Assembly: GCA_032164295.1 (NCBI GenBank)
Contig: JAJHTX010000004.1
Coordinates: 2,046,001 to 2,110,000 of the forward strand
Source: Inonotus obliquus
Lineage: Eukaryota > Basidiomycota > Agaricomycetes > Hymenochaetales > Hymenochaetaceae
Direction of reading: 5' to 3'
Length of the DNA: 64,000 nt
Numbering within the stretch: the first letter of the stretch is position 1; the number at the start of each line of letters is the position of its first letter. Shown one piece after another: positions 46,431 to 56,900 of the stretch. The notes beneath the pieces were generated by a model that was given only the letters and a program-made list of their open reading frames with translations, was not told where the DNA came from and searched no databases. The translations under genes and the position numbers were made by a program.

Positions 46431-48353
46431 TTCCTCCTGATGAGCGTGGTCGAAGCAGGCGCTATGCAAGATATACAATATGAGGGCTTTAAAAAGTGGA
46501 TGAAGATATTTTTATGGGCTTTATGGTTAAATATAGCCGATCGAAGCGATGCGAAGTGGGTAGGAAAGCCGAACAAAAATTGGTCACAATTGACACTGAA
46601 TAAAGACAACCAAGACGACAGCGAATGCTTGAAAATAACACGGACGAATCGAACGAAAACAGAGGACAGAGAGCTAGCGAGAAGGACGACAGCGAGACAC
46701 TGGAACGAGGACGGAAAGGAGCAAGATGAAAGCGAATAGCAAGTTGACAAGCGTCTGGTAGCGTTAGCGAGTCGTGCGACGTGAGGACCTGCGACCGACG
46801 ATAGTACGTTGATTTTATAGTAAAGGTGATAGAGAAGAGATGGTGAAGGGGGAGAAGGGAAACAAGGAGCAGGGGCGAGTCAGAAACAAATCGCGCCAAT
46901 TGCTACTAAAGGTCGTCTCCGTAACATCGTGGCAACAATTTTCCCGATCTGACTTATTCCCCCCTCCCCTCTCTGAAGGCACTAATAGCCGAGGGGATGG
47001 ATTCGATAACGAACAAGTGTTTTGAAGTAGATTGGGTATACTTCACAGTTGTTGACTGTTTTGGTCGATTGTATGCATTGACATTGTTCTGTGGGTCCGC
47101 TTTGTTTGCTTCTTTGGCGCTTAACGTAAAGTGAAACTTGGATAATCCTTACATTGTTTATGACAGTGAATATTAATGCAATTCTCGGGCGATCCGGAGG
47201 TCTAAATATCACCTTGCACAAGCCCCATATGGTACTCTTGCATTTTCTCTCCTTTGATAGTCGCACTAGAGTCATAGCTCTAGACTTAGACTTTGGTCAT
47301 ACGCATACAACTACCGTGCGTGAGTGAGAACTCGATTGCCCGCAGGAGGAACATGTCTTACTCCTCCATGTTTACAGACTGTTGGGTTTGGGTCGCGGAC
47401 AACCGCCGGGTGCCTATCATGAATCGTCGTTGGTCCAAGAATCTCGATTGCTGTGCAACACGAACATTCTTAACTTCTTCTTGGCAATACCGCAACCTAT
47501 TGATTCTACCACTTCTGTATACCGAATTCAATCCTCTATACAGAGGAAAGTCTCGTCCCTCTCGGGGAAGGAGTTACGAATCTACAATTACAAAATCATG
47601 CACCTCCACGACGTCCCCCCTCTCATGCCCGGCATTCGTCATAATTCGAACAATCCACCTAGCTCACATTCTAGTCTAGAACCACACGCCGAGCCCATCC
47701 AAAACCGTGCGGATCCTTCATTGTCCGTGCCGATCGGCCGTACAGCGTCGGGCCGAACTCTATGCTGCTTTAATTAACCGGCGAGCGCCTCTTAAGCGCT
47801 AGATAGAAACCGAGGAGGAACGTGTTCCGGGCCGAGAACGTCGATCTCGATTTTGATTTGACCTGAACCTTATCCTCTCGACATCCAAATGGTTTTAAGC
47901 CTCTGTAAGGCAAAACGTTCTGATCTGTTGCCCGTCACAATTCTTACAGGTGCTATAAACCACATGCAAATCAGAACACGAGCCGGCTTTTTATCTCTCA
48001 GCCTTCTCAGCCCTCGCGCGTAAGCGAATTGCTGACTGTTAGACCCAAAGGCATAATACACAGACAACAGAGTCAGAGTCATTAACAATGTAACATTACA
48101 ACACGAGCTACAAAAATAATCAGAAAGCAAAAAACGGCGTCGGGGGCATCGAAGAGTATAACGTCATTGCTACACGAAAGGCGAAAAAGGGCTCGTGGAT
48201 AGCGGAACAAAGTGGTAGGCAGATCAGCACGAGAAATACAAGGGTGACGCGAATGGGTTGCATAGGTTGGACTTGACCTTGATATCTCCCCGATGCCTTA
48301 GGCTTCGGGGCATATAGCTTTCATAATTTAAGAAAACCAGTGAGCGTATCCGC
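46431..48353. other. Intergenic, 1.9 kb upstream of the RRM gene
   Basis: This holds the promoter and leader of the RRM protein gene and the 3' flank of the stomatin gene. A plus-strand frame (47382-47777, ending in PIGRTASGRTLCCFN) looks slightly protein-like but has no supporting motif. I do not call it. Confidence 0.4.
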
Positions 48354-49861
48354 CTACACTTCCGCGATGCTGCTCAAGATACCCGCGCGGGACGCGGCGC
48401 CAGTTGATCCGTCTGACTCATCCGACAGGTACTTGCTCGGACCGGCAGCGGCGTTTCCACTCCCACCAGAAAGCTGCCCAACAACATCACTCTGCAACTG
48501 CATCGGCACGAACACCACCTTACTATTCGCAGTCTTGGCCATGGTCTGGAGCGCCTCGAGTTGTCGAATCTGCATGGCCGCGGGCGAGGCGAGGATGTCA
48601 GCAGCTTGACGCATGAGACGCGCTGCATCGACTTCGGCACGAGCAGCAATAACCTTGGACTCTCCGATACGCTTCTGTTGTGCCGCCGAAGAGAGTGAGG
48701 CGGCTACTTCCGGCGAGAAGATGATGTCTTTGATTCTATTCGCACAGATCAATGGTCAGTGGTTACGGATTAAACACATACTTGAAAGCGGGAGAAACGT
48801 ACAAAATGCCTTCGATGGAGACACCCCATTTCTGATTCGATAAATGAGCTCTTCTCTTAATATCAGTTGAAAGACGCGGAACTTACATCTGCAACATCAC
48901 CGACGATCTCAGCAATCTCAAAAGCGATGGCCTCTCGCTCGGTAACAACACTCTGCACAGCTCGTGCACCAACGACGTGCCGAAGCGTGGTCTGCGCTCG
49001 CTCAACAAGAGCCTGTCGCAAGTCCGAAATACCGAAAGCCGCCCGATATGGGCTAGTGATCTGGAAATAGATGACGGAGTCACTGCGTTCGGGCGTGAGT
49101 TAAGATCTTCTTCGCACGGTACGAGAAAATAGAACGTACATCTCAACATTGACATTATCGCGAGTGATGACGGTCTGTCTTCCAATTGGACTGATCTGGA
49201 TCTTTACGTCGACGACACGCAACGATTCCGTGCAAACGTTGACTTGAACCAGACCGGGATCCACTGCCTTATAGAACTTTCCAAACCGCGACACCAATCC
49301 GACAGCACCTGAGCAAGCAATAAACAATCCCTCCACGGCCATCTTGGAAAAACTAGAGCATACCTTGGTTTACGTTCCTGAACGGATTCGGGCATGGGCA
49401 GCAAGGAATTGCACCAAGGAACCCAATAACCACACCAAGGCTGTTCATCATAGTACCATAAAAACCATGAACAACCTATTGTCGTGTTAGCTTATGACGT
49501 CTAATGTATCGTATAGCGTCAAAACACACCTCTCCAGTTCCCAAGTCCTGAGCATAGGATTGCTGCAAGACAAGTCAGCAACCCGGAAGCTTCCAATAGC
49601 ATAGAAGAAACTGGACAAACCTGCATTTCACTCCTCTTCAGCGGTTGAACAGCGATAATGTTCTTGTCCCCATGCCTCTTTGCAGCAATAGGATTATGAT
49701 GCTCGGTCACTACACTCACGAACATGAGTTACAAATTCTGTAGAGATAAGCAGGAAGGCGGACGGCGTACCTCCGGGAGCATCATGGTCAACAACGTTCC
49801 CATTGTACGAGTTCTCGCTCGGGGAAGGGTTACGGTCCTTACGGTCGTGAGCAGCAGACAT
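48354..49861 (-). CDS. Stomatin-like SPFH/band-7 protein
   Basis: Eight exons (49861-49771, 49709-49621, 49562-49530, 49475-49364, 49308-49140, 49082-48887, 48831-48803, 48735-48354) join in phase into 366 residues. The N-terminus is polar. A membrane hairpin with Cys and Pro follows (SLGVVIGFLGAIPCCPCPNP), where palmitoylation is likely. Then comes the SPFH domain: GLVSRFGKFYKAVDPGLVQV, RDNVNVEIDSVIYFQITSPY, ALVERAQTTLRHVVGARAVQ, and a coiled-coil-like helix with RIGESKVIAARAEVDAARLM. The block LMRQAADILASPAAMQIRQL is a stomatin hallmark. Stomatins form oligomers on the inner leaflet and organise channels and lipid domains. The C-terminus ends in a Gly/Ser-rich tail. This is a plasma-membrane-type stomatin rather than a prohibitin. 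Confidence 0.93.
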
Positions 49862-50898
49862 TGTTCAGTTTCCGAAATCAGAGGTAGACGTGTGAGAAGA
49901 GCTTGTCGAGGATAAGGGAGAGCCACAAGATGATGGGCGGTGGGAGAGAAAGGCGGCCTTGGCGGGAGTTATATTCCTGTGAGAGGCTGTTGCTGCGGGA
50001 TGATGAAGGGATGACCCCGTGAGGATACGTTGGACGCCCACGCCCAGTTGAGACAGAAGCGGACACGTCGGCTATGCCCGATTATGTACTGCAATGATTC
50101 GCGTTCGCGCCCATCCACGCGACGCTTATGTAATCTAAGCTCCTCTCGTACCGACGCTGTCGGCGGGCGGTCAGCGCTGACCAGCCTCTATATATTATTA
50201 TCATGAGCGTGTGTTTGTGAGTCACATTCAAGAGGCACGAAGAATTCTGCACTGCCTCGTTCGGCACGGAGAATAAGTCACAAGATTCTGCTGATGCTGC
50301 GATCTTGGCGCAATGTGGTTTCGATTACTTCGCAGCATTTACAATACTTCATCCGAAAACCGAAAACACGGCTTTATATCGCAGCCGCTCTGATATCTCA
50401 TAGAGGCTCCACAAAGAACTGTTGACGATGAAACGGAGGTGTATAATAAGAATAGTACTATGTAGTGTTCTTGATGATTGCAAGCATCGGTGCAAAGTGT
50501 TCCATGATGTCCGACTCCGACGCTCGGCATCCCCGAATGTGCTCTAGTGCCGTCAAGGTTTCATAGCTTAGAACTGCGCATACATGTGCTCCAATACAAT
50601 ATAACTCTTGGATCCTGGTGCCGCAGTCGCGGCACGATTAATGTTTTGCATTCACAATGGGAAAGTACTGAAACTCGTAAATGTATGCATGCCCCAGGTT
50701 TCAACAATAAGCCGATCATCATCAGATAGCTTGCCCCTTGACTTGCGGTAGAAATAGAAAGTGATGCCAGGAGGCTGAATCGAACCTCAGATAGGCGCGT
50801 AACTCACGTGATCCATTTTTCTGCCGCGCGTCGTGTCAAGTTGAACCGGCCAGGCTCGTCCACTTGTATAGCTTACGCGCGGCATAAGAAAGTACAGA
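49862..50898. other. Divergent intergenic region between stomatin and THYN1-like genes
   Basis: This 1.0-kb gap contains the two promoters. On the minus strand near 50765-50792 a T-arm-like stretch with GGTTCGATT is present, but no matching A box or acceptor stem follows, so it is not a tRNA gene. No coding exon is supported. Confidence 0.5.
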
Positions 50899-52481
50899 AT
50901 GAAGTACTGGCTTATGAAAGCAGAGCCGAATACACGCCTCGAGAAGGGTAAAGATGTCAAGGTGAGGGATCCACTCAATTCATTGAAGGCTGGAATGCTG
51001 TTGATTACAATACGTATCTAGTTTAGTGTGGACGACTTTGAATCCGTAAAGACCACAGCATGGGAGGGTGTCAGGAACCACGAGGCGAAAAAGCTCATGC
51101 AGTCTATGAAAATCGGAGATCAGGTCAGGAGTTAACCTACTTTTCTTACCTCGAGGACCGTGCCGTAGCTTACTGCACTGCCTTTATCAATTATCCAGGT
51201 GCTTTTCTATCATTCAAACTGCAAGACTCCAGGTACTTTTCACTGTATATGAGAGATGTTTACGTCTATTCAACTTTCCCGTTTGCTTACAAGGAGTTGC
51301 CGGCTTTGCCGAGGTACTTCTCCTAAACCCTATACGTTTCGTTGTATCTGAGCTTCGACTGTCCTAGGTATCAAAAGAAGCCTATCCTGACCGTGAGTGA
51401 TTATCAAACTTATATTGCATCGTAATTTTGTTAGAAATAATTGAATACTAACTTGCACCGCCTTGGTCCTTGACAGACACCGCTTGGGATCCGTTCGTTC
51501 TTCCATTTTTCCCTCGTCACATCAAGCAAAACTTTAATCTCCATTCTTACGAAGAGAACATCCGTATTATGATCCTGTATGTCCTCTTCTTCCTAATTTC
51601 CACGCCCCCTTAAAATTTCAACTGATGATGGTTCATGAATACTAGAAATCAGACAAGGAAAACCCTAAATGGTTCATGGTTGACTTAACTTTTAAGTCTC
51701 GCGCTACGCATCTCGTCCCTCTCGTGCTCTTCAAGCGCATCGCAAATTCGGCGACAGACGAACCACCTTCTGATGTAGATTACATCGGTTCCGAAGGTGT
51801 ACGTGCTATCAAAGGTGCGTACTATATTATGCTGTGCTTCTGAAAACACACCGGTTACAATCAGAATCTTGCTTCTGATGAGAATCAACATGCCTGCCTT
51901 TACTTTAATCCGCGTCGCATATAACACAAAATCGGAACTTATCTCACTCACTCTAATTTTGACAGAAATGGCACTAATCAAACGAGGTCGGTTAAGTGTA
52001 CAGCCCGTCGAAGAAGATGCGTGGAAAGCTGTGCAACTCCTTGCCGAGAAAGGTGGATGGAAAGAGGAGATTGAGATCTCCAGTTCTGCCAAAAATGGTG
52101 GCAAGGCTAGAAGAGGAACCAAGAAGAGTAAGGATGACGATGGACCAGAAAGTACCGCAAGTAAACCTGAGAAAAAGTCGGCGAGAGGTGCGTAACGAAA
52201 ATACACGATGCTAGGCTCTTCTCCTTAATGGTGAAAACTAACCTTCTATTCAATTATTGGTTATGAATGAAAATTTAGCGCGACGGAGGGGAAAACCTAA
52301 TTCAGAACCAGTCGAAGATGAAGATGCAGCGGAATACGCAGAAAGGGAGCATGAGGAAAGGGAGAAGCTGACTACGAGACAAGCGAGGTCAAAGAAACGT
52401 AAAGCAGGTGCTCTCGAGGACGAGCAAGGAGAAAGTAATGAGACGTTAGCGCCGAGAAGGTCAACTCGAAGTAGACGATGA
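50899..52481 (+). CDS. EVE-domain protein, THYN1-like, with a charged C-terminal tail
   Basis: Ten exons (50899-50961, 51022-51123, 51199-51232, 51294-51313, 51368-51392, 51477-51492, 51555-51576, 51646-51814, 51966-52187, 52279-52481) join in phase into 291 residues. The first 170 form an EVE (PUA-like) fold: [98 protein letters not shown] and [18 protein letters not shown] domains bind modified bases; human THYN1 is nuclear and has been linked to 5-modified cytosine in DNA. The remaining 110 residues alternate Lys/Arg-rich and acidic stretches ([32 protein letters not shown]), which THYN1 itself lacks and which suit nuclear localisation. Four internal exons are 16-25 nt. Confidence 0.9.
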
Positions 52482-52795
52482 TACACGATTTTATTATGAT
52501 CATAGAAGCCTTGGAGCCTGGAAACTCCAGCATTGATCACAAACTTCTCGCTATTCGAATTGACTCTCAAGAGTGAAAAGCGGTTCTCTACGCAAACCCG
52601 GTAGAATCACCCCGCGGTTTCTATATATAAAAGCAAGACATTATATTCTATGTATGAGATACGATTCCCCGAGAGCAAGACGCGGATGATTTTCTAATTC
52701 TACTTTTCGCAATAAGGGTCTAGAGGGTCGCTTGCGCGTTTTCGTCGTCATTATCCAGTTGTTTGCCATCCAGGTCAAGAAAACTGACGCATGAG

Positions 52796-53098
52796 TCATG
52801 ACACGGCATCGTCGTCCACCGGAGGAAGATGGGCAGACGCTGGTGATGATGTAGAGTGGTTCTCAGGTTCAGGTTCAGATTCATAGTCGTCCTCTGGATA
52901 AGACGCGACGACGGTGGGCGGGTTGATCTTCCACGCACGAGAAAGCCTTGGGCTTATGTGCATCCGCAAAATGTAGCGAGTCAGTTGATCTTCAGGGATA
53001 TGGAACTTGACGTACGACGTCTGGGGAGGTTCAGATGCGCGTTGTGGCTCTTCCACACGATGGTCAACGGTCATCTGCAATCTGCAATGCAGTGACAT
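52796..53098 (-). CDS. Small hypothetical protein, possibly the last exon of a longer gene
   Basis: I do not recognise it. An open frame from the ATG at 53098 to TGA at 52796-52798 gives 100 residues, with TSYVKFHIPEDQLTRYILRM followed by an acidic, Pro/Ser-rich end (EDDYESEPEPENHSTSS). Just upstream (about 53118-53210) a second open stretch, DVLIGIKTSPLVIIRIPGQF, lies in another frame and also looks protein-like. A longer gene with an intron or a frame break between them is possible, but no splice pair of normal length joins the two. It converges on the THYN1-like gene. Confidence 0.35.
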   Translation of the reverse strand: MSLHCRLQMTVDHRVEEPQRASEPPQTSYVKFHIPEDQLTRYILRMHISPRLSRAWKINPPTVVASYPEDDYESEPEPENHSTSSPASAHLPPVDDDAVS

Positions 53099-53978
53099 AA
53101 CTTAAGTTCTCTCCACAATACTGCTTGAACTGGCCTGGGATGCGGATGATAACTAGGGGCGAAGTCTTGATGCCAATGAGGACATCTGCAGGGGATGAAG
53201 ACCGGGCGTCGCAGCAGATACCTGTTAACAACAAGAGTGAAAGACCATGTGTATTTCATTCACCTACTCGAGCGTATTCATACTCTCGACTCACAGAACA
53301 ACGCACCACGCACAACAGGTAAAGACATCAACCACCGAAACTCGGTTCTTTTGCGGACTATTTCTAACTGAACAAGACGATTAACTTAAAGTAAAAAAGG
53401 AGTGAAAGAGTAAAGGAGAAGAGAGTACTCGATAAGAGCGAGGGATATCAAGAAAATAAAATAAGAATTGTCGCGGTATGCAAATCGACTGAATGGTTGG
53501 GATGAATAAAGTCATACAATGCGTGAAGGGTCGCGAAAGAAAGTGAAACAGAATTGGGATAGGACTATGTGTCGTCACAGAAACGATGCGGAAAGAGAGA
53601 GAAGAAATGAACTGAAAAAATGAAGCAAAGTACACATAAAAGGTTGAAATAACATCGCAGAGGCGAGTCGTGGTCGTGCAGAGAAATGAAAGTAATGCTC
53701 GAGAAAGATTGCAGGAAAAGTGAATAAAGTGTGGAATGAATGAACCGTCGTGCGTCGCAATGTGTTTGGGAATAATGACGGCATGTATTAAAGAATGGAT
53801 TACGCTTTCTCAAACGAGATGATGTTGCAAAGAAAGTATGCACGACCTATGAATACATATGAAGAAAGCCTGAAGCTTGTCGATGATGAGAAAATAGTAC
53901 ATTGTATGGCTAGACGGGATCGATTGGAATGCAAAAAGGTCGCATAGTACAGTATATATCCCGAAGGATATTTTTTGA
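53099..53978. other. Intergenic, RhoGEF 3' flank
   Basis: The 53380-53800 stretch is purine-rich on the plus strand (pyrimidine-rich in the RhoGEF sense) and low in complexity. It probably contains the 3' UTR of the RhoGEF gene and the promoter of the small gene. Long frames within it are products of the biased composition. Confidence 0.45.
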
Positions 53979-56900
53979 TCACGACATCCGGTCGTGTTGA
54001 TGGTCAATAGGTGTAAGAGGGACGAGATTCCCAGGAAAGAGTCGGTATTTTATGGAGCGGCCTATAGATATCTGGCCTCGCCCGTCAGGTGCGAAGGACG
54101 TACGAGAAGGACGAGTACTTAAACGCGCAGAAGGCGCTTGGGAAGCCTGGGCAGCATCCCTGGTTCGCGTAGAAGACTCGTGTTTGCCACGATGAACGGT
54201 GAGCATGCTTGATGATCGGGCGATGAAACTGGTTCGTTTTGAAGCACCTTGCACATCAGAGACAGTCTTGGAGGACAGAAATGTCTCCGTAGAATCTACC
54301 AAATCCGATCCGCTGCGGGATCGAGGACGGAGCATGATCCTCGAAAACACACCCTTACGAGGTGTGCTCTCTGCGCCTGGAATCTCGAGGGACTCTTCGC
54401 GGGACGTATGTCTCGAACTTGACAAGGAAGGAGCAGGTGACGACGATAACGATCGCGGGATGCCAAAGAAGCCTCGAAAATTGGCTACGAGAGATCGCGA
54501 GCGCTTTGGCCTGTCCATATGTTCCAACATCTCTGGCAATTCGTCACCCTCTGTACGTGTGAGGGCATCGACACCCACCACACGGACCTCCGGCGGGAAG
54601 AACTCATTCACAGGGCTTGGTGAAGGGGCGCTTGTTGATGCAGAAGAACATTGAGAGTGAGAGAGCGGATCAATTGAGTTAGTCGTTGATGTGCTTTGTA
54701 GCGGAGAACCTGGAGAGAATGCCCCGTGACAAGACGGAGTTGGTGTCCGACTATCCTTCATGTTCGCCTCATTAATTGCACCCGGGAGAGTCAGAAGCAT
54801 GCTTAAAGGACCCCTGTTTCGATTCTTCTTCGCACTCTTGCCTCGCATCGAGCTTTGGACGTGCTGCTGAACAGTTGTGTTGGAGGCCGATTCCGAAATA
54901 ATTGATTGTCGGCCAATAGAAGAAGCAAGGGTCGAGCATATCGACGGTGTATATTGCTTCGAAACCAGTACACTCTCCCGACTCATCAATCTGTTCTTTG
55001 CCATAGCGCTAACTCCGATGCCCGTACCTTGATGGGGTGGGTCCGGATCTCGGAACAATACCTCATCATGAGCCTTCGCATGAAACCGGGCAGACAGCAG
55101 AGGCTGAGAAATTACGTCTGCAAGGTGGCGATCGGTTTGTGCACGTCGCGTCGCAGATACACGACGAATAAGCACGGTCGGTGGAGTCGAAGCAGCGATG
55201 TCAGTAAAGAATCCACGCACTCCCGCACCATGGACGGACTGCCTTCGGTTCGGCTTGACGGTTCCATCCGTCTTAAACGTTGCATGAGACGGAACACGCG
55301 AAGGGGTGGCATGGCGAGAAAGGACATCATCGTCCAGAGGAGGAACAGAAGGAATTGGCGGTGCATCAACACTACTACGCCTAGCATTGCTGTTTACGAG
55401 GTTCGCTGAAATGTTGAGTGTCGGTACGGGTTCGTACTCCCACGTAGGTGACAGGGTCCGCGCATGGTACATAGCATTCAGCCATATCTCCTTCTCCCGT
55501 TGACATGCCGCCGCGAGTTCAAGCCGATGCCCGGTTGCGTGGAAGATAAGATGGAATGAGCATGGAAGAAGAGCTGATATATAAGAGAATTAAGTCAACA
55601 TTGTTGTAACTTCAAATGTCCTCGACATACCCTTTTCTTCACGGACATCCACGACTTCGATCGTCTCGTCCGTAAGCGCGAACCAATGTCGAGGCTCATA
55701 CACGCCCGCCTTGGGAGTTTTCGCCAGGACGATGTAACCTCCGACATACAAGAATGCAGCGAGATACTTGACCTTAACTGGATCCCGGGATGGTTGCGGG
55801 GCGTATACTGGTACGGTCGCAAGACCATTGTTAGAACGCATAGCAGACATTCCGGCAAGCGACAAGAACGAGTCGCGTCTCCCATCACCACGCAGGGTCG
55901 ACTTGGAAGGCCACTGCTCATTGTTCGCGACAACGACATCAAGCGATCCAGAGAGTAGGCATGCACCGAGGGATGTCAGGAAAGCACGCGTCGGTGGTCC
56001 AGGAAATTGTATTCGCTTTCCTGTCCCACAAAGCTCCAACAGTTGTCGAAGTTGCTGCTGCTGCATGAATGCTGAATTTGTACGACCAATGCTGCTGCGC
56101 GAACGTGAGCGCGAAGACGCTGAGAATGATAGAGAGCGAGCTGGAGTTTTCGTTGACCAACCAAAACTGGCGTTCACGCTAGCAGCCCCAACACCGTGAC
56201 CAAGCTCGCTCCTGGATTCCTGTCTTCCCTCCTTGCTGTTCTCATCTTCCATGAAGTCCGAGCCAGGCACAAGAATTTGAGGTGGTCCGTGATCCGCATT
56301 ACGCGAACCGGCCACAAGTCGTTCAACGATCAAAGCACTCTTCTTCTCGATATCACGGCGACGCTGAGCTTCATCTACGGCATGTGCGACTTCACGCATC
56401 TTTCCCAGAACGCGTTCAATGATGAAATCAGTTGCGTGTCCATGATTGTTCAAGTCATGGTCGTCGGTCTCGTCGTCCTCATCATCAGAATCCCCGCCCA
56501 AGCTGAATGCTGCATGATTTTTCCTCCCTTTCGGTGCCTCGTCCATCCCAGGTATCGCCGTGTTCGACGCACCGGCTTCAATATCTTCTCTTTTCCGAGA
56601 GGAACGCAGCTGTTCAAACAGGAGGGGATACTTACATAGACGCTGTACCGGCTTGATAAGGTAATCAGCAAAAGCAAGCTTAGCACGTCCACCTCGCTCG
56701 TACTGCAACTCTCTTCCGTTCCGCACCCCATTGGGTAGTTGCGAACCCTTCAACCCTTCCTGCCTGCGTGACAGACCTTTCACCGATAAAGAGCTGTAGG
56801 AATTGGCGATACCGTACGCATGTAAATGACTATGGGCCGCAGGTGGGGTTGGGTCACTCTTAGTATGCTTCAGTGATGCGCTCGCACTGGCTCGTAAGCT

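Noticed and set aside
47293..47777. Two overlapping plus-strand frames in the 1.9-kb gap
   Set aside because: Neither shows a motif or a splice-supported continuation. Evidence is too weak to call a gene.
50759..50800. tRNA-like T arm with GGTTCGATT on the minus strand
   Set aside because: No A box, D arm or matching acceptor stem could be found upstream. At most a tRNA-derived fragment.
53381..53978. Several long minus-strand frames rich in Phe, Ser and Leu
   Set aside because: They arise from a pyrimidine-biased stretch that fits the 3' UTR of the RhoGEF gene.
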